A DNA stretch of 64,000 bases from NCBI RefSeq assembly GCF_964204865.1, contig NC_135251.1, positions 30,356,943 through 30,420,942 on the forward strand, in the 5' to 3' direction. Under the pieces are notes generated by a model, which saw only the letters and a program-made list of their open reading frames with translations, did not search any database and had not been told where the DNA came from. This stretch comes from Styela clava. Its lineage: Eukaryota; Chordata; Ascidiacea; Stolidobranchia; Styelidae. Shown here one piece after another: positions 22,501 to 31,132 of this stretch (positions are counted from its first letter, which is position 1; the number at the start of each line of letters is the position of its first letter). A program made the translations under genes and the position numbers.

Positions 22501-24966
22501 TGAATTTCAATCGACGCACGCAGGCACGCATCGGCCGATCCTCGACGTAAACTTTGGCGTGCCGTGTTTCTCTCATTTTCAATGTAGATAGGATGGCGTG
22601 TTAACGATAATAAATGGATCAGAGATAATAAAAATTACATTTTGATAACACACAATCGATAAACAGTAAAATTAATGCCTCGATATAGCATTAGATGAAT
22701 TAGTTCTAAAGCAATAATTTAATCTAATGCCGCAACGAGACATTCATATGCCGCAAAATGTGCAACTTGCGTACGTTATACAAGAATAGATCGGCGAAAA
22801 CGAGAATCAAATTAGCAAAATAACTTAATATAATGCCACATCGATGTATTCATATGCCGCAAATGTTCAGTTTGCATAATTTATACTAGTATAGATCGGT
22901 AAAAAACAAGATTCAAAATAATATAATGTCCCCTCGATACATTCATATGCCGCAAATGTTTAACTTCGAAAGTTACGGTATACGAGAATAATTTAATTCA
23001 ATGCCACATCGAGGCATTCATATGCCACAAATGTTAATCTAAACGAAAATAATTTAATTCATATGCCGCAAATGATCAACTTGCGTAATTTACACAATAA
23101 TAGATCGGCAAGAAACAAGAATCAAATTAGCAAAATAATGTAATATCATGCCGCATCGATGTATTCAATATTCATATGCCGCAAATGTTCAATTTGCGTA
23201 ATTTATACTAGTATAGATCGATGAAAAACAAGATTCAAACTAATATAATGCGGGATTGATACATTCATGTGTCGCGAATGTTTAACTTCGAAGTATACGG
23301 AATACGAGAATATTTTAATTCAATGCCACGTCGAGGCAATCATATACTGCAAATGTTAATTTGCGTGATTTATGCAAGAATAGATAGGTGAAAAACAAAA
23401 ATCAAATTAATATAATGCCGCATTGATGCATTCGTATGCCGCAAATGATCAACTTGCGTAGTCTGTGAAAAACAAGAATCAAATTGGCAAAATAGTTTAA
23501 TCCAATAAATCATCGAGGCTTTTATTTTACTATGGATTGTTGACGCTCAAATTTAAATAAAAATCTGGAATATAATTATTAAATGATATCGTAATTCGTA
23601 ATCGTTGTGCGTTCTGAAAGTTTCAGTTCTAAATAACCGAAGATGCTATGTTAAATTGTTGTAATTACAGGTATTAACGGGCATACAAAGTTTCACTATC
23701 GATATTAATTTAACTATTGAAAAAAAAAACTTCGATATCGTGCATCGTTTTGACTTCGTTATACGACAATTCAAACGATGTCATGTAGCCACAAACACTT
23801 ATAATAAAATTAGTTGGACTCGTAGACGTATTAATCGAAACGCCTAATTTTGTAATCTCTTGATATTATTTAAAAGTAATTATTTTATTCACAGACGTTT
23901 GCATTTACGCGACATTATTTTAATTAGGCACTACCAACAGTAGACTGAATATAACGATTCAGAAATACATCGTATATCTAACCATAAATAGGTCAGTATA
24001 CATCGGTGAAAAACGAAAATCAAATTAGCAAAATTCGAGAGCCGTGCCGAACTGCCGATCTGTGCGTGACTTTTTTGACGTCATATCCAGACATCTGACG
24101 TTCTCACGCATCGAGCTCGCAGACGACTCGACGCCCCCCGTTTCACAGACGCCTATTCATATTTTGGCTCTTCCGGAATGTAGACGCAAATCCGCATTCG
24201 GGATAGTGTGCCGTACTGTAACCCCCACCTGACCTGATGCCATCCAAGAATTACGTTACTACGACGTCACCATCACGTCATAGGGATTGCCGAAGTATAA
24301 TTACGATCGCCCGAAATGTCATCTGCGCCGCCGATAACGAACTTGCTAAAGCCGGCGATCTCTCTCCTATCGTGATCGTTGTGACGAGAAAACGAGAGAA
24401 ATTGCTTGCTCGATTTCGGGTGATCGTCTGCGCGTTTTGGACGACCATCCGCGTACTTCGGTGGGCCTTATGACGCCACTGTGACGTCGAAATGACGTAA
24501 TTTTTCGGTGACATAGTCAGGTGGGGGTTAGGATTGACATATGCAAAAATTGTTGAGCCAGGTCAACTAGAAGTACATGTGGTACTAAACTATACCAGAC
24601 CCCATACCAGTACCTAATTTAACGGTTATAGAAAGTACAGTTAGAGAACTGTCAGACTGTAGAAAGTGAGATAATTCTTTTCATTAAAACTTACCATTTG
24701 CTTCCTCTGCAAAAGCCGGTTGGTCATAAACTTCCGAGTCCGAATTGTGACAGCACCAGACTGAAAAATGCAACCATAATATTCATTCAGACAACGTCAA
24801 TAAAGCGGGCGACTTTAAATGTTAACTTTGGCTTCGTCATAAAACAAATCTATCCTTTATGCTATTTCAAGTTGAAATCATTATCCTCGAAAAAAACAAA
24901 AACATCAAACACCCCATAGAACATAACGATTATTCAAGATTTGAAAAAGCGAAAACAACCCACCAT
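13552..24966 (-). CDS. 40S ribosomal protein S24 (eS24), six exons
   Basis: Component of the small ribosomal subunit, needed for 18S rRNA maturation and part of cytosolic ribosomes (family knowledge). Minus-strand exons: 24966-24964, 24760-24695, 20393-20281, 19662-19566, 14012-13899, 13557-13552. All five junctions keep frame and use GT-AG; the product is 132 residues, close to the usual 130-133. Recognisable runs are [20 protein letters not shown] (residues 5-24), then [20 protein letters not shown] (64-83), and [20 protein letters not shown] (104-123) in the basic tail. Exon 1 carries only the ATG, as in vertebrate RPS24; its donor is GTGGGT, weaker than the rest, so exon 1 is the least certain part. 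The last exon is AAG-TAA behind TTTTGCAG. The segment between LIR and SRKQ ([10 protein letters not shown]) differs from the usual HGLYEKKKT type; the acceptor there (GCTAATTTTAG) was chosen because it is in phase. Two introns are swollen by transposons. Confidence 0.9.
14380..14760 (+). repeat. Left arm of a long inverted repeat in RPS24 intron 4
   Basis: It aligns in inverse with 18665-18965 and, across an inserted hAT, with 16690-16745. Shared blocks include TTAACATTAGCTCTTATGGG, ATAAACATGGTCAAG, ATTAAAATTTTAATGG-type sequence and CATTCTGCCAA. Divergence is moderate. It is probably one end of a non-autonomous element with very long terminal repeats. Confidence 0.75.
15075..16574. mobile_element. 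1.5 kb hAT element, perfect 8-bp target duplication
   Basis: The left tip is CAGGGGTTCTCAAACTTTTG and the right tip is the inverse of CATAGGTTCTCAAAGTACTC. The 8-bp GCTTACAG is present unchanged on both sides (15067-15074 and 16575-16582). Subterminal CGGAGCCC repeats occur near both ends, and GCGGAGCCCTGGGGCTCCG near the right end can fold. No transposase domain is recognisable, so it is non-autonomous. It lies in RPS24 intron 4, in the loop of the long inverted repeat. Confidence 0.9.
16754..18656. mobile_element. 1.9 kb hAT element inserted in an inverted-repeat arm
   Basis: The left tip is CAGAGGTGACAAACCTGCGG and the right tip is the inverse of CAGGGGTGACGAACCCATTT. Flanking 8-mers are GTTTAGGA (16746-16753) and GTTTAAGA (18657-18664). 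Removing the element joins 16753 to 18665 and restores the right arm of the inverted repeat. The ORF at 18162-18617 (151 residues) resembles no family I know and may be chance. A motif TCCTGTAGTGTCA occurs at 17481, 17667 and 17855. Confidence 0.88.
18665..18965 (-). repeat. Right arm of the long inverted repeat (outer part)
   Basis: Inverse of 14380-14690: it contains CCCCATAAGAGCTAATGTTA, CTTGACCATGTTTATTGTAA and GACTATGGTCTATTGACAAT. The inner part of the same arm is at about 16690-16745, beyond the inserted hAT. Confidence 0.75.
20141..20205. repeat. hAT terminus with perfect 12-bp hairpin
   Basis: TCGAACCCCTGG (20141-20152) and CCAGGGGTTCGA (20170-20181) are perfect inverse copies with a 17-base loop. 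They are followed by AGGTTAAGAAACACTG, the inverse of a CAGTGTTTCTTAACCT hAT tip. The opposite end of the element is not visible. It lies in RPS24 intron 3. Confidence 0.65.
20580..20735. repeat. Partial copy of the long-TIR family
   Basis: It matches the interior of the elements at 21350 and 22132 (ACGACGTCACAATCGTGTCA, ATAGAGCTTGC, ATCGCCCGAAATGGCA) without the outer terminal repeats. It lies in RPS24 intron 2. Confidence 0.6.
21350..21905. mobile_element. Long-TIR element, copy A
   Basis: The terminal regions are inverse copies: ACCACAAGTACTTCCGG...TTATTCCTAAGCCCCACC on the left; on the right the inverse of a run including AACAATTTTTGCATATG and CCTAACCCCCCCTGACTATG (read in pieces). The interior shares GACAAGAAAACGAGAGAAAT and TGCTTGCTCGATTTCG-like blocks with copy B. 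The superfamily is unclear and there is no coding capacity. A short AT-rich insertion sits near 21680-21760. Confidence 0.65.
22222..24218. mobile_element. 2.0 kb nested element with 14-bp TIRs and 5-bp TSD
   Basis: The ends CAGTACGGCACACT and AGTGTGCCGTACTG are perfect inverse copies. TAACC flanks both sides (22217-22221 and 24219-24223). Copy A shows the uninterrupted site (CCTAAGCCCCACC), which supports a clean insertion. A CAG start and 5-bp duplication suit the hAT subgroup known for 5-bp duplications, but no transposase is present to prove it. The core is a minisatellite. Confidence 0.82.
22718..23515. repeat. Minisatellite with higher-order periodicity
   Basis: About eight diverged units of 60-105 bp are built from ATGCCGCATCGATGCATTC, ATATGCCGCAAATGTT, AACTTGCGTAATTTATAC, ATAGATCGGTGAAAAACAAG and AATCAAATTAGCAAAATAA. 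Neighbouring units differ more than units about 320 bp apart (22842 against 23157, 22881 against 23203, 23009 against 23331), so a block of several units was itself duplicated. A stray unit end recurs at about 24000-24035. Confidence 0.85.
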
Positions 24967-24988
24967 GACTACTACACAGATGCTCGAT

Positions 24989-24996
24989 GTAAAAGG
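24989..24996 (-). promoter_or_regulatory. Putative 5'TOP tract of RPS24
   Basis: CCTTTTAC on the minus strand lies 22 bases ahead of the proposed start codon at 24966. Ribosomal protein mRNAs usually begin with a C followed by pyrimidines, which controls their translation through mTOR/LARP1 (family knowledge). It supports the choice of exon 1. Confidence 0.5.
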
Positions 24997-25194
24997 ACCG
25001 GCGCGACTTTTTGTTCCTCAGCCAAGATGCAACATAACCTGATTATTTTTTTCGGAAGAGGGCGCTCTTAAGTACTGTAAAAAATCTAAGAGCTTGGTTA
25101 GAATAGAAGGCCATGTGAGCTTCAAAAAAAGATATGCGCGGAAAAATAGGTAAGAAAACAACATTTCATTACTTATGCAGTGCGCGGAAGAACG

Positions 25195-25251
25195 AAAGCC
25201 GACAATAAAGTGCGGCCCGCAGCTTAGAGGGAACGTTGTTGCCGACCACTG
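25195..25251. repeat. Isolated hAT right end
   Basis: Reads as the inverse of CAGTGGTCGGCAACAACG followed inward by GCGGGCCGCA, a typical hAT tip. No matching left end was found upstream. The rest of 25000-26380 shows no gene I can support. Confidence 0.5.
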
Positions 25252-26389
25252 TGCCAAAAGAATTGGGGAACACAACCATTTAGGAAGTGGAGAGAGAGAG
25301 ATTTATTATTTGTAACCAGAAAAAACATAGATAGGCTACAATGATAATAATAATAAAGCAATAGGAATAACGTTTCTTCGGTATGGCCTGGAGGGAGCGA
25401 TACGACCACGCGGTCGTCAGAGTCAGCTCCCACCATGTTCGCACCAATTGAAATAAGTTCACAAGAAAAATACTTATTATTATAAAGCGTTTATGAATTC
25501 TGGAATTTTGTATCTTTGGGGGAAAAAAGGAAACTTGACCAAGGGTTTTGTCTGTTCTTAAATGACAAATAGGTATTTGGAGTTCGAGTAATATTTGCCC
25601 AAATTTTATAGATTTGGGTATTAATAAAAACATTTATATTCCATCTAATACAAATAAGGAAGTGGCAGGCCATGAATGGGAAATATTTGGCCCTATCAGG
25701 ATATTACATTTAATCCTATTGACCAATTCCCATGTACTACAAGGTGGAAATATAAGATTTCGTCGGCATCTCTCAATGCCCCATTTGCACTATAGTTTGC
25801 ATAGCCAAGTGACTATAAAACAGTGATTATGAGAATGACGGTTATGAATGATGATTTGAGTTGTATGAACAAAAATAAGAAATTCTTTCCAATATGAACA
25901 ATTGTGACACTTGAACGATTATCACAAATATACAGATTTGAGAACATAGAGTCATAGACTGAAATATGAAAAAGTGAGGCGGAAATAAAGTCTCCTCCAT
26001 AATCTCCTCCAAGAAAATTTAGGAGCTTGGATGACTATTTTATAGTTCCCTTACAATTGAGCTTTAAATACACCATAATACAACAACTTCTCTTTGAGTT
26101 GCCCAATATAACTAAATTAAACGGACGGTCCGTGGTCATCGGACGCCATTCTGTGTCCTACTGTACTGCTTTGCTTGGTGTGAATATATTTGTAGACTGT
26201 GATCCGACGGTACGGTAAACCGTACTGTACTGCGAACAGATGTGTCCATATATTTGGGCGTAGCTCTTTGGATTATCTTGTTAGCTATTTGGATTATCCG
26301 TCCTGCAGTTGACATGGTTATCTGTCTGTTGGCGCTCGGAGTCGTTTTCTTCTAGTGATACCGGAAATGTCCGGTCTCGCAAATATATT

Positions 26390-26640
26390 CATATGCTATT
26401 TGTGTTAGTATTTTTACTCTTATCATGATTCAATGATTTTTTCATTTCTACTTTTACTTTTATAATTTAATGCTAGACTATTTGATTTCATGGGTGTCGC
26501 TGCTCGATAACCACTTCTGGTTTATCGCGACTCCTTTCACCGCGGAATGCAACTTTTCATCTTTTTTCCTGACCTCGTATGTAAAAAGTGTATTTTCGAT
26601 GTGGTGATAAAATAAAATACTGATTACTGATTACTGAATT
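26390..26640 (+). mobile_element. Possible 3' end of a non-LTR element
   Basis: AATAAAATACTGATTACTGATTACTG at 26609 onward (quoted as one tail; unit TACTGAT) looks like an end signal plus short tandem tail, as in CR1/L2-like elements on the plus strand. It abuts the minus-strand LINE, so ownership of the tail is uncertain. Confidence 0.35.
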
Positions 26641-28760
26641 AGCTGAGCCCAGGTTTGAAATACATATTTATTGGGAATGAATAGCGACTTATTAATTTAG
26701 TTGGAGACAGTCACATGTATTTTCTATAAGTATCAAGGAAAAATGAGTATTCCATGAGTTTATTCTTGAAACTGCTATATGAGGATTTTTTGATTGAATC
26801 AGGAATATTGTTCCAGATGTTTGGACCAGCAACTTTTATAGACTTTTGTGCCAGACTAGATTTAGTCCTTTTAACAAAATAAGAACCTCTTCCAGCTGAG
26901 CGAGTATTATAACTATGTACATCACTACAATTAGTGAAGTAGACTAGTTATCAAAAGCAATGGGTAGCATACCGAATTTAAACTGAAACATGAGTTTCTC
27001 AACTTCAAATTTATACAAATCCGCAATTTTGTTCATTTTTTTGTAGATTGGTCCTAGACTGTGTCGAATACCGGACCCTGTCTTAATTTAGTCATTGCAT
27101 TAAATAGATTTGGACAACCTGCCCGCTAGTTTGTCAATATGCATATGGCAATTTGTTTTACTATCCAAAGTCACACCAAGATACTTGACCGAATTACAGG
27201 TAGTCAATACAGAATCTTTCAAGATGAATTTTGGAATAAAGCTTGAAGCATCTGTGTTTTTACTGCAGTTAATTAACATGATTAGTGTCTTTTTAGGGTT
27301 CACTGTCAGCTTATTTATAGTAAGCCATTCAGATATATTAACTAATTCCTTATTAACTAATTGTTCCAGGTCTGCCATATTTGCGGCAGAGGATGTAGCA
27401 CAGGTGTCATCAGCGAATAGGTTAATTAGAGCACTGGTCGCATTGATTATATCATTTATATGGACTGGAAAGAGCGTTGGTCCTAATACTGAGCCTTGTG
27501 GGACGCCAACAGAAACACTTTCTCTCCTGGATTCGAAACCGGTCAAGCACACAAATTGACTTCTATTTTATAAATAACTAGCAAATAATTTGTTCACAAC
27601 TCTACGGACACCATAATGGTTCATTTTACTTATTAGAATTCTATGATCCACGGTATCGAAAGCTTTTTTCAAGTCCAAAAATATACTGCAGCCTACTAAA
27701 CCCTCTTCTATAATTATAATATTTACTAACAATGTCAAGAATGGAATGTGATGTGCAGTGGCCATTTCGAAAACCAAATTGATCATTATTCAGAATTGAA
27801 TGTTTGTCCAGAAAAGAATTTTTTCTTTTCAATAATAATTTTTCAAAGAGAATCGAAAGGCAGGATAAAATTGAGATAGGACGATAATATGACACCTTAT
27901 CCTTTTCACTAGATTTATACACAGGCACAACTTTTGCAATTTTTAAATGGCTTGGTAAGATTCCTATAGACATAGAAGTGTTGAATAACCTACATAAAAT
28001 TGGGCTAATAATAGTCTTCAACAGTTTGATCATGTAAATTGGGATATGATCATGCCCCTTAGCCTTTCCGCGAATCAATAGCTAAGAGAATCAATAGCTA
28101 TTGCAATCTCACAAGGAGTGGTATCCTCCAGGAACATGGAAGATTTGTTAGGTGGATTTAGGTACTTAAAAACTTGTTTTTATCATTATTTGAAAACGAG
28201 GAAGCGAGAGAAGGTCCGATTTGGAAAAAATATTTATTGAAAAGATCACAAATGTCATCATTTTATGTTTGTCAAAGCATTTAGCATAGTAGTCATGTTT
28301 GGCCCTATTTTTAATATGAGACAGAGTATTAGAGTACTCTTTATACTGACGCTTTTCAACATCAGAGCCATTTAAAAATAACGATTTGTGCAGTTTATCT
28401 CAAATTTTGGCGGAGCGTAACATAACTGGGGTGATCCAGGGTTTTTGCATTAACCTCCATTAACTCCAATTTGTGGGGGCAAAGTTCCACTATTAAACAC
28501 AGTTTGAGCTTCATTTAAAGATACTTCGGGGTTGAAATGCTTCATATCTCGCTTCATGTCTGTGAAATGCTTGGGAGGGTATGTGGCAAATCAGTTTTTT
28601 ACAAAATATAGGGAAGTGATCAGTCAAGCAATCAACTAGCACGATTGGCTTAATAGTTTTTTCAAATATATTGGTACACATATGATCAAGCAGAGTTGCA
28701 GAATCACTAGTTACCCTTGTAGGAATTGTGATAAAACTCTTTTTGTCCATTCATGACATA
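26640..28760 (-). mobile_element. Dead non-LTR retrotransposon (endonuclease and RT)
   Basis: Minus strand, read 28760 to 26640. The end of an AP-type endonuclease lies at 28750-28511 (SATLLDHMCTN, LTDHFPIF). Reverse transcriptase follows in three broken pieces: 28078-27641 (VVPVYKSSEKDKVSYYRPIS, NNDQFGFRNGHCTSHSI), 27786-27568 (FLDLKKAFDTVDHRIL) and 27552-27100 (VGVPQGSVLGP, NLFADDT, VKYLGVTLD). A C-terminal segment is near 26910-26715 (AGPNIWNNIPDSIK). The motif set fits the jockey/CR1-L2 range; I cannot narrow it. There are frameshifts and stops, and the 5' part is missing. The antisense ORF at 27110-27559 is a shadow. Confidence 0.88.
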
Positions 28761-28879
28761 TGGCTACAAAGAATAAATTATGGCGTAACAAATGAGTGAG
28801 CTCTCGCGAAATAGTCACCTGCTAACTTACTGTTATAAATTGATTTCGAAAGAAATATAAGTGATTAGGGAAGGTAACA

Positions 28880-29378
28880 AGAGAGAAGTGCACAAAACGA
28901 ACTATTGCTTGCGTGATTGGGATGCCATTCCCAAAAATTTTCTGTGTTTTAAAAACTTTGCAACTGCACTACAATTCTACATATTTTCATCTACATATGC
29001 TTGTGAACCTCTGTTCTCAGTTATGAACTTCATTAAGTCTCGTAATAGGAGTAACCTGTAAGATGAAACCAGTACCGGTATCCGTGTATTTATTGAAAGG
29101 TAGAAAATATACACCCAATATAAAAAATCTATTAGCGTCAATGCAGCAGCAAAGGTCTCACTGATATAGAATAAAGAAAAGTAATCAAGTCTATTTGTCG
29201 GACTGATATTTTCCCGAATAGTGAATCTGTCAGTACATGTTTAAAAGGTTTATTATTGTGTATGTTTGCTTTGAAAATAGTAAAGATATGTTTTTAATTT
29301 TGGTCGGCACGCGGAAGAATTTAGTCGTTAAATTTAACCGATTTTGGCACGCGAGCCAAAAAAGATTGCCCACCCCTG
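28880..29378 (+). mobile_element. hAT remnant with transposase C-terminus
   Basis: 28960-29060 encodes ALQFYIFSSTYACEPLFSVM and NFIKSRNRSNL, the hAT dimerisation region, followed by a stop. The right tip is the inverse of CAGGGGTGGGCAATC, ending at 29378. The left end is lost. It belongs to a different family from 1805-2589. Confidence 0.7.
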
Positions 29379-30043
29379 TCCTAGGAAGACAGAGTGATCA
29401 TTGAATTATCTGATTTATAATCAAATTTCCTAAACACAACTGAAAACTAACGAATAGAGTTCAAAAACGCGAAAACGAGGCAATGTTTACGATCACGCCT
29501 GAAAATCTGTCCGAATGAGAAAAGTGTCTGAGCGGATGCGAAAAGGGAGCATTGTTACGTCACGTTTTACATCTTGCTGATTGGCCAATGTCACGAAGTA
29601 AACACGGAGGTCGATGCTCAGGAAAAGGTCCATTCGTTTTGAATTTCGTGTCCCATATATTTGAGTATTGCTCTCTTAAAATTGATTAAGCTTGATTGTA
29701 CGATTTATTGCATTATTTGTTTCACCAAAATGATTTTTATATATATATATTTTGTGGTCGAAAAAAAAACAACCGACGATGACTTCTGAGCCCTTTACGT
29801 GTCGCCTCACCCTGCTTTCGACCGGGACTTATCGAATTCAAAATCCTATGCATAGATACTATTAATTTCTGTTCACCATAAACATTATGTTTAACGCTTC
29901 GGTCCGCAATATAGTCCAAATGTAGCTGATGCTTCTATATTTCTTATACCGTCATTTATCACAACACTAATTCATCCGTGGAATTTTCGTATCCTCACAG
30001 AAAACTTTGATTGTACAAAATTACCGGGTGATCGTTGTCAATT

Positions 30044-30085
30044 GCAACCCAAAGTGACTAGCGAGTGTTATAGTCACTTTGTTGC
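30044..30085. repeat. Imperfect inverted repeat / hairpin
   Basis: GCAACCCAAAGTGACTA and TAGTCACTTTGTTGC pair over about 15 bp with a 10-base loop. No gene is seen from 29380 to 30736. Confidence 0.6.
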
Positions 30086-30736
30086 AGCCATACCGCGTTT
30101 ATAAGCTTGTAAACCTGCTATTTTCAAAATTATTGAATTTCCCAAATCTCAGCTCACTGAAGCCAGTGGGAATCGGGTTTGTCTGCCAGTCTGACCACAT
30201 TGACGGCCTCAGTAACCCATACAACTTGAAGACTAATGTCATTCTTTACAATGTAATGAATTTTAAGATTTGTAAGAACAATTGTTAACATAATAATAAT
30301 AAAATGTTAGTATAACTAATAAATTTTTACGTTGTTCCCTTGCGGTCGTTGTCTAAAATATTATTACCTTTCCTATAATATAAGTAAAATATAATTTTGA
30401 GTCTCATAATTAAAATATTTATATAAAATAAATTGTGCACCATAATACCTCATATTATTACGAAATTGTCGTGTCACATTTCAATAATACCGATTTCAGC
30501 GAGATTACCTAATTGTACAAAACTTCTTCTGTATAGGCACTTCTATTCAGTGAGGATTAAAATTAGATTCATGTTGTTGTGATAACATTCCTCAAATACT
30601 GACTCAAATGATATTTGAATCAAAAAAGAAAGTGTGTGTTTTTTCATGACGTGAACAAAATCTTGAACTATTCTCTAACATGGCGATGATGACGGAACAA
30701 AAAGAATTAGGGAGTAAATAATAAATTTCGTTGATT

Positions 30737-30969
30737 TCATAATTCGCCGTTTGCGCCATGCATTTTCCTGTCTTGTTGAAGTAAATTATCCGACTCGCTA
30801 TCCGGTGTCCCTTGATCGACAGAAGTTGCAAACGGCACAGCTCGGTTGAATGTATTTGTGTCGTTGGGTAATGAAACTTTACTTGTCAATGATTTGCTTC
30901 TGCCCGGCCTACGAGCCATCTTCTCTCTTGCAGTAAAGTCTCTCGTGCTAGTAATTTTCAATGTCTGAG
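30737..30969 (-). CDS. Alternative last exon of the TRIM-NHL gene (13b)
   Basis: The acceptor TTTTTATTTAG precedes CTCAGACATTG. Exon 12 of the TRIM-NHL gene ends one base into a codon (G), and joining it here gives GCT CAG ACA and an open frame of 77 residues to a stop at 30737. The peptide is basic and serine-rich (REKMARRPGRSKSLTSKVS, then PNDTNTFNRAVPFATSVDQ), with no known domain. It would replace exon 13 and give a 787-residue protein. Phase agreement and a good acceptor are seen; actual use is inferred. It could also be an unrelated ORF. Confidence 0.5.
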
Positions 30970-31132
30970 CTAAATAAAAACACACAAATGAATATAAATC
31001 GTGTCAACTCTGTCGATACGTACTATTCATGGAACAAGAAACATTGTGAAACTACATACATTAACTGAATACACTAATTAAACATAATCACGAAATAATA
31101 GAATGTTGTAATGTCCGATGAAAATGCAGTTA

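Larger units (their letters stand above)
22132..24614. mobile_element. Long-TIR element, copy B, host of a nested element
   Basis: CTGGTATAGTTTAGTACCAC at 22149 has its exact inverse at 24580-24599, and weaker inverse homology extends outward to GGTAC and inward for over 100 bp through the CACCTGACTATGTCA region. Without the inserted element (22222-24218) it would be about 0.48 kb, like copy A. No target duplication is clear to me. It lies in RPS24 intron 2. Confidence 0.75.

Noticed and set aside
24761-24963. Box C/D snoRNA in RPS24 intron 1
   Set aside because: No proper TGATGA box C paired with a terminal CTGA was found.
27110-27559. 149-residue plus-strand ORF
   Set aside because: Antisense shadow of the LINE reverse transcriptase on the minus strand.
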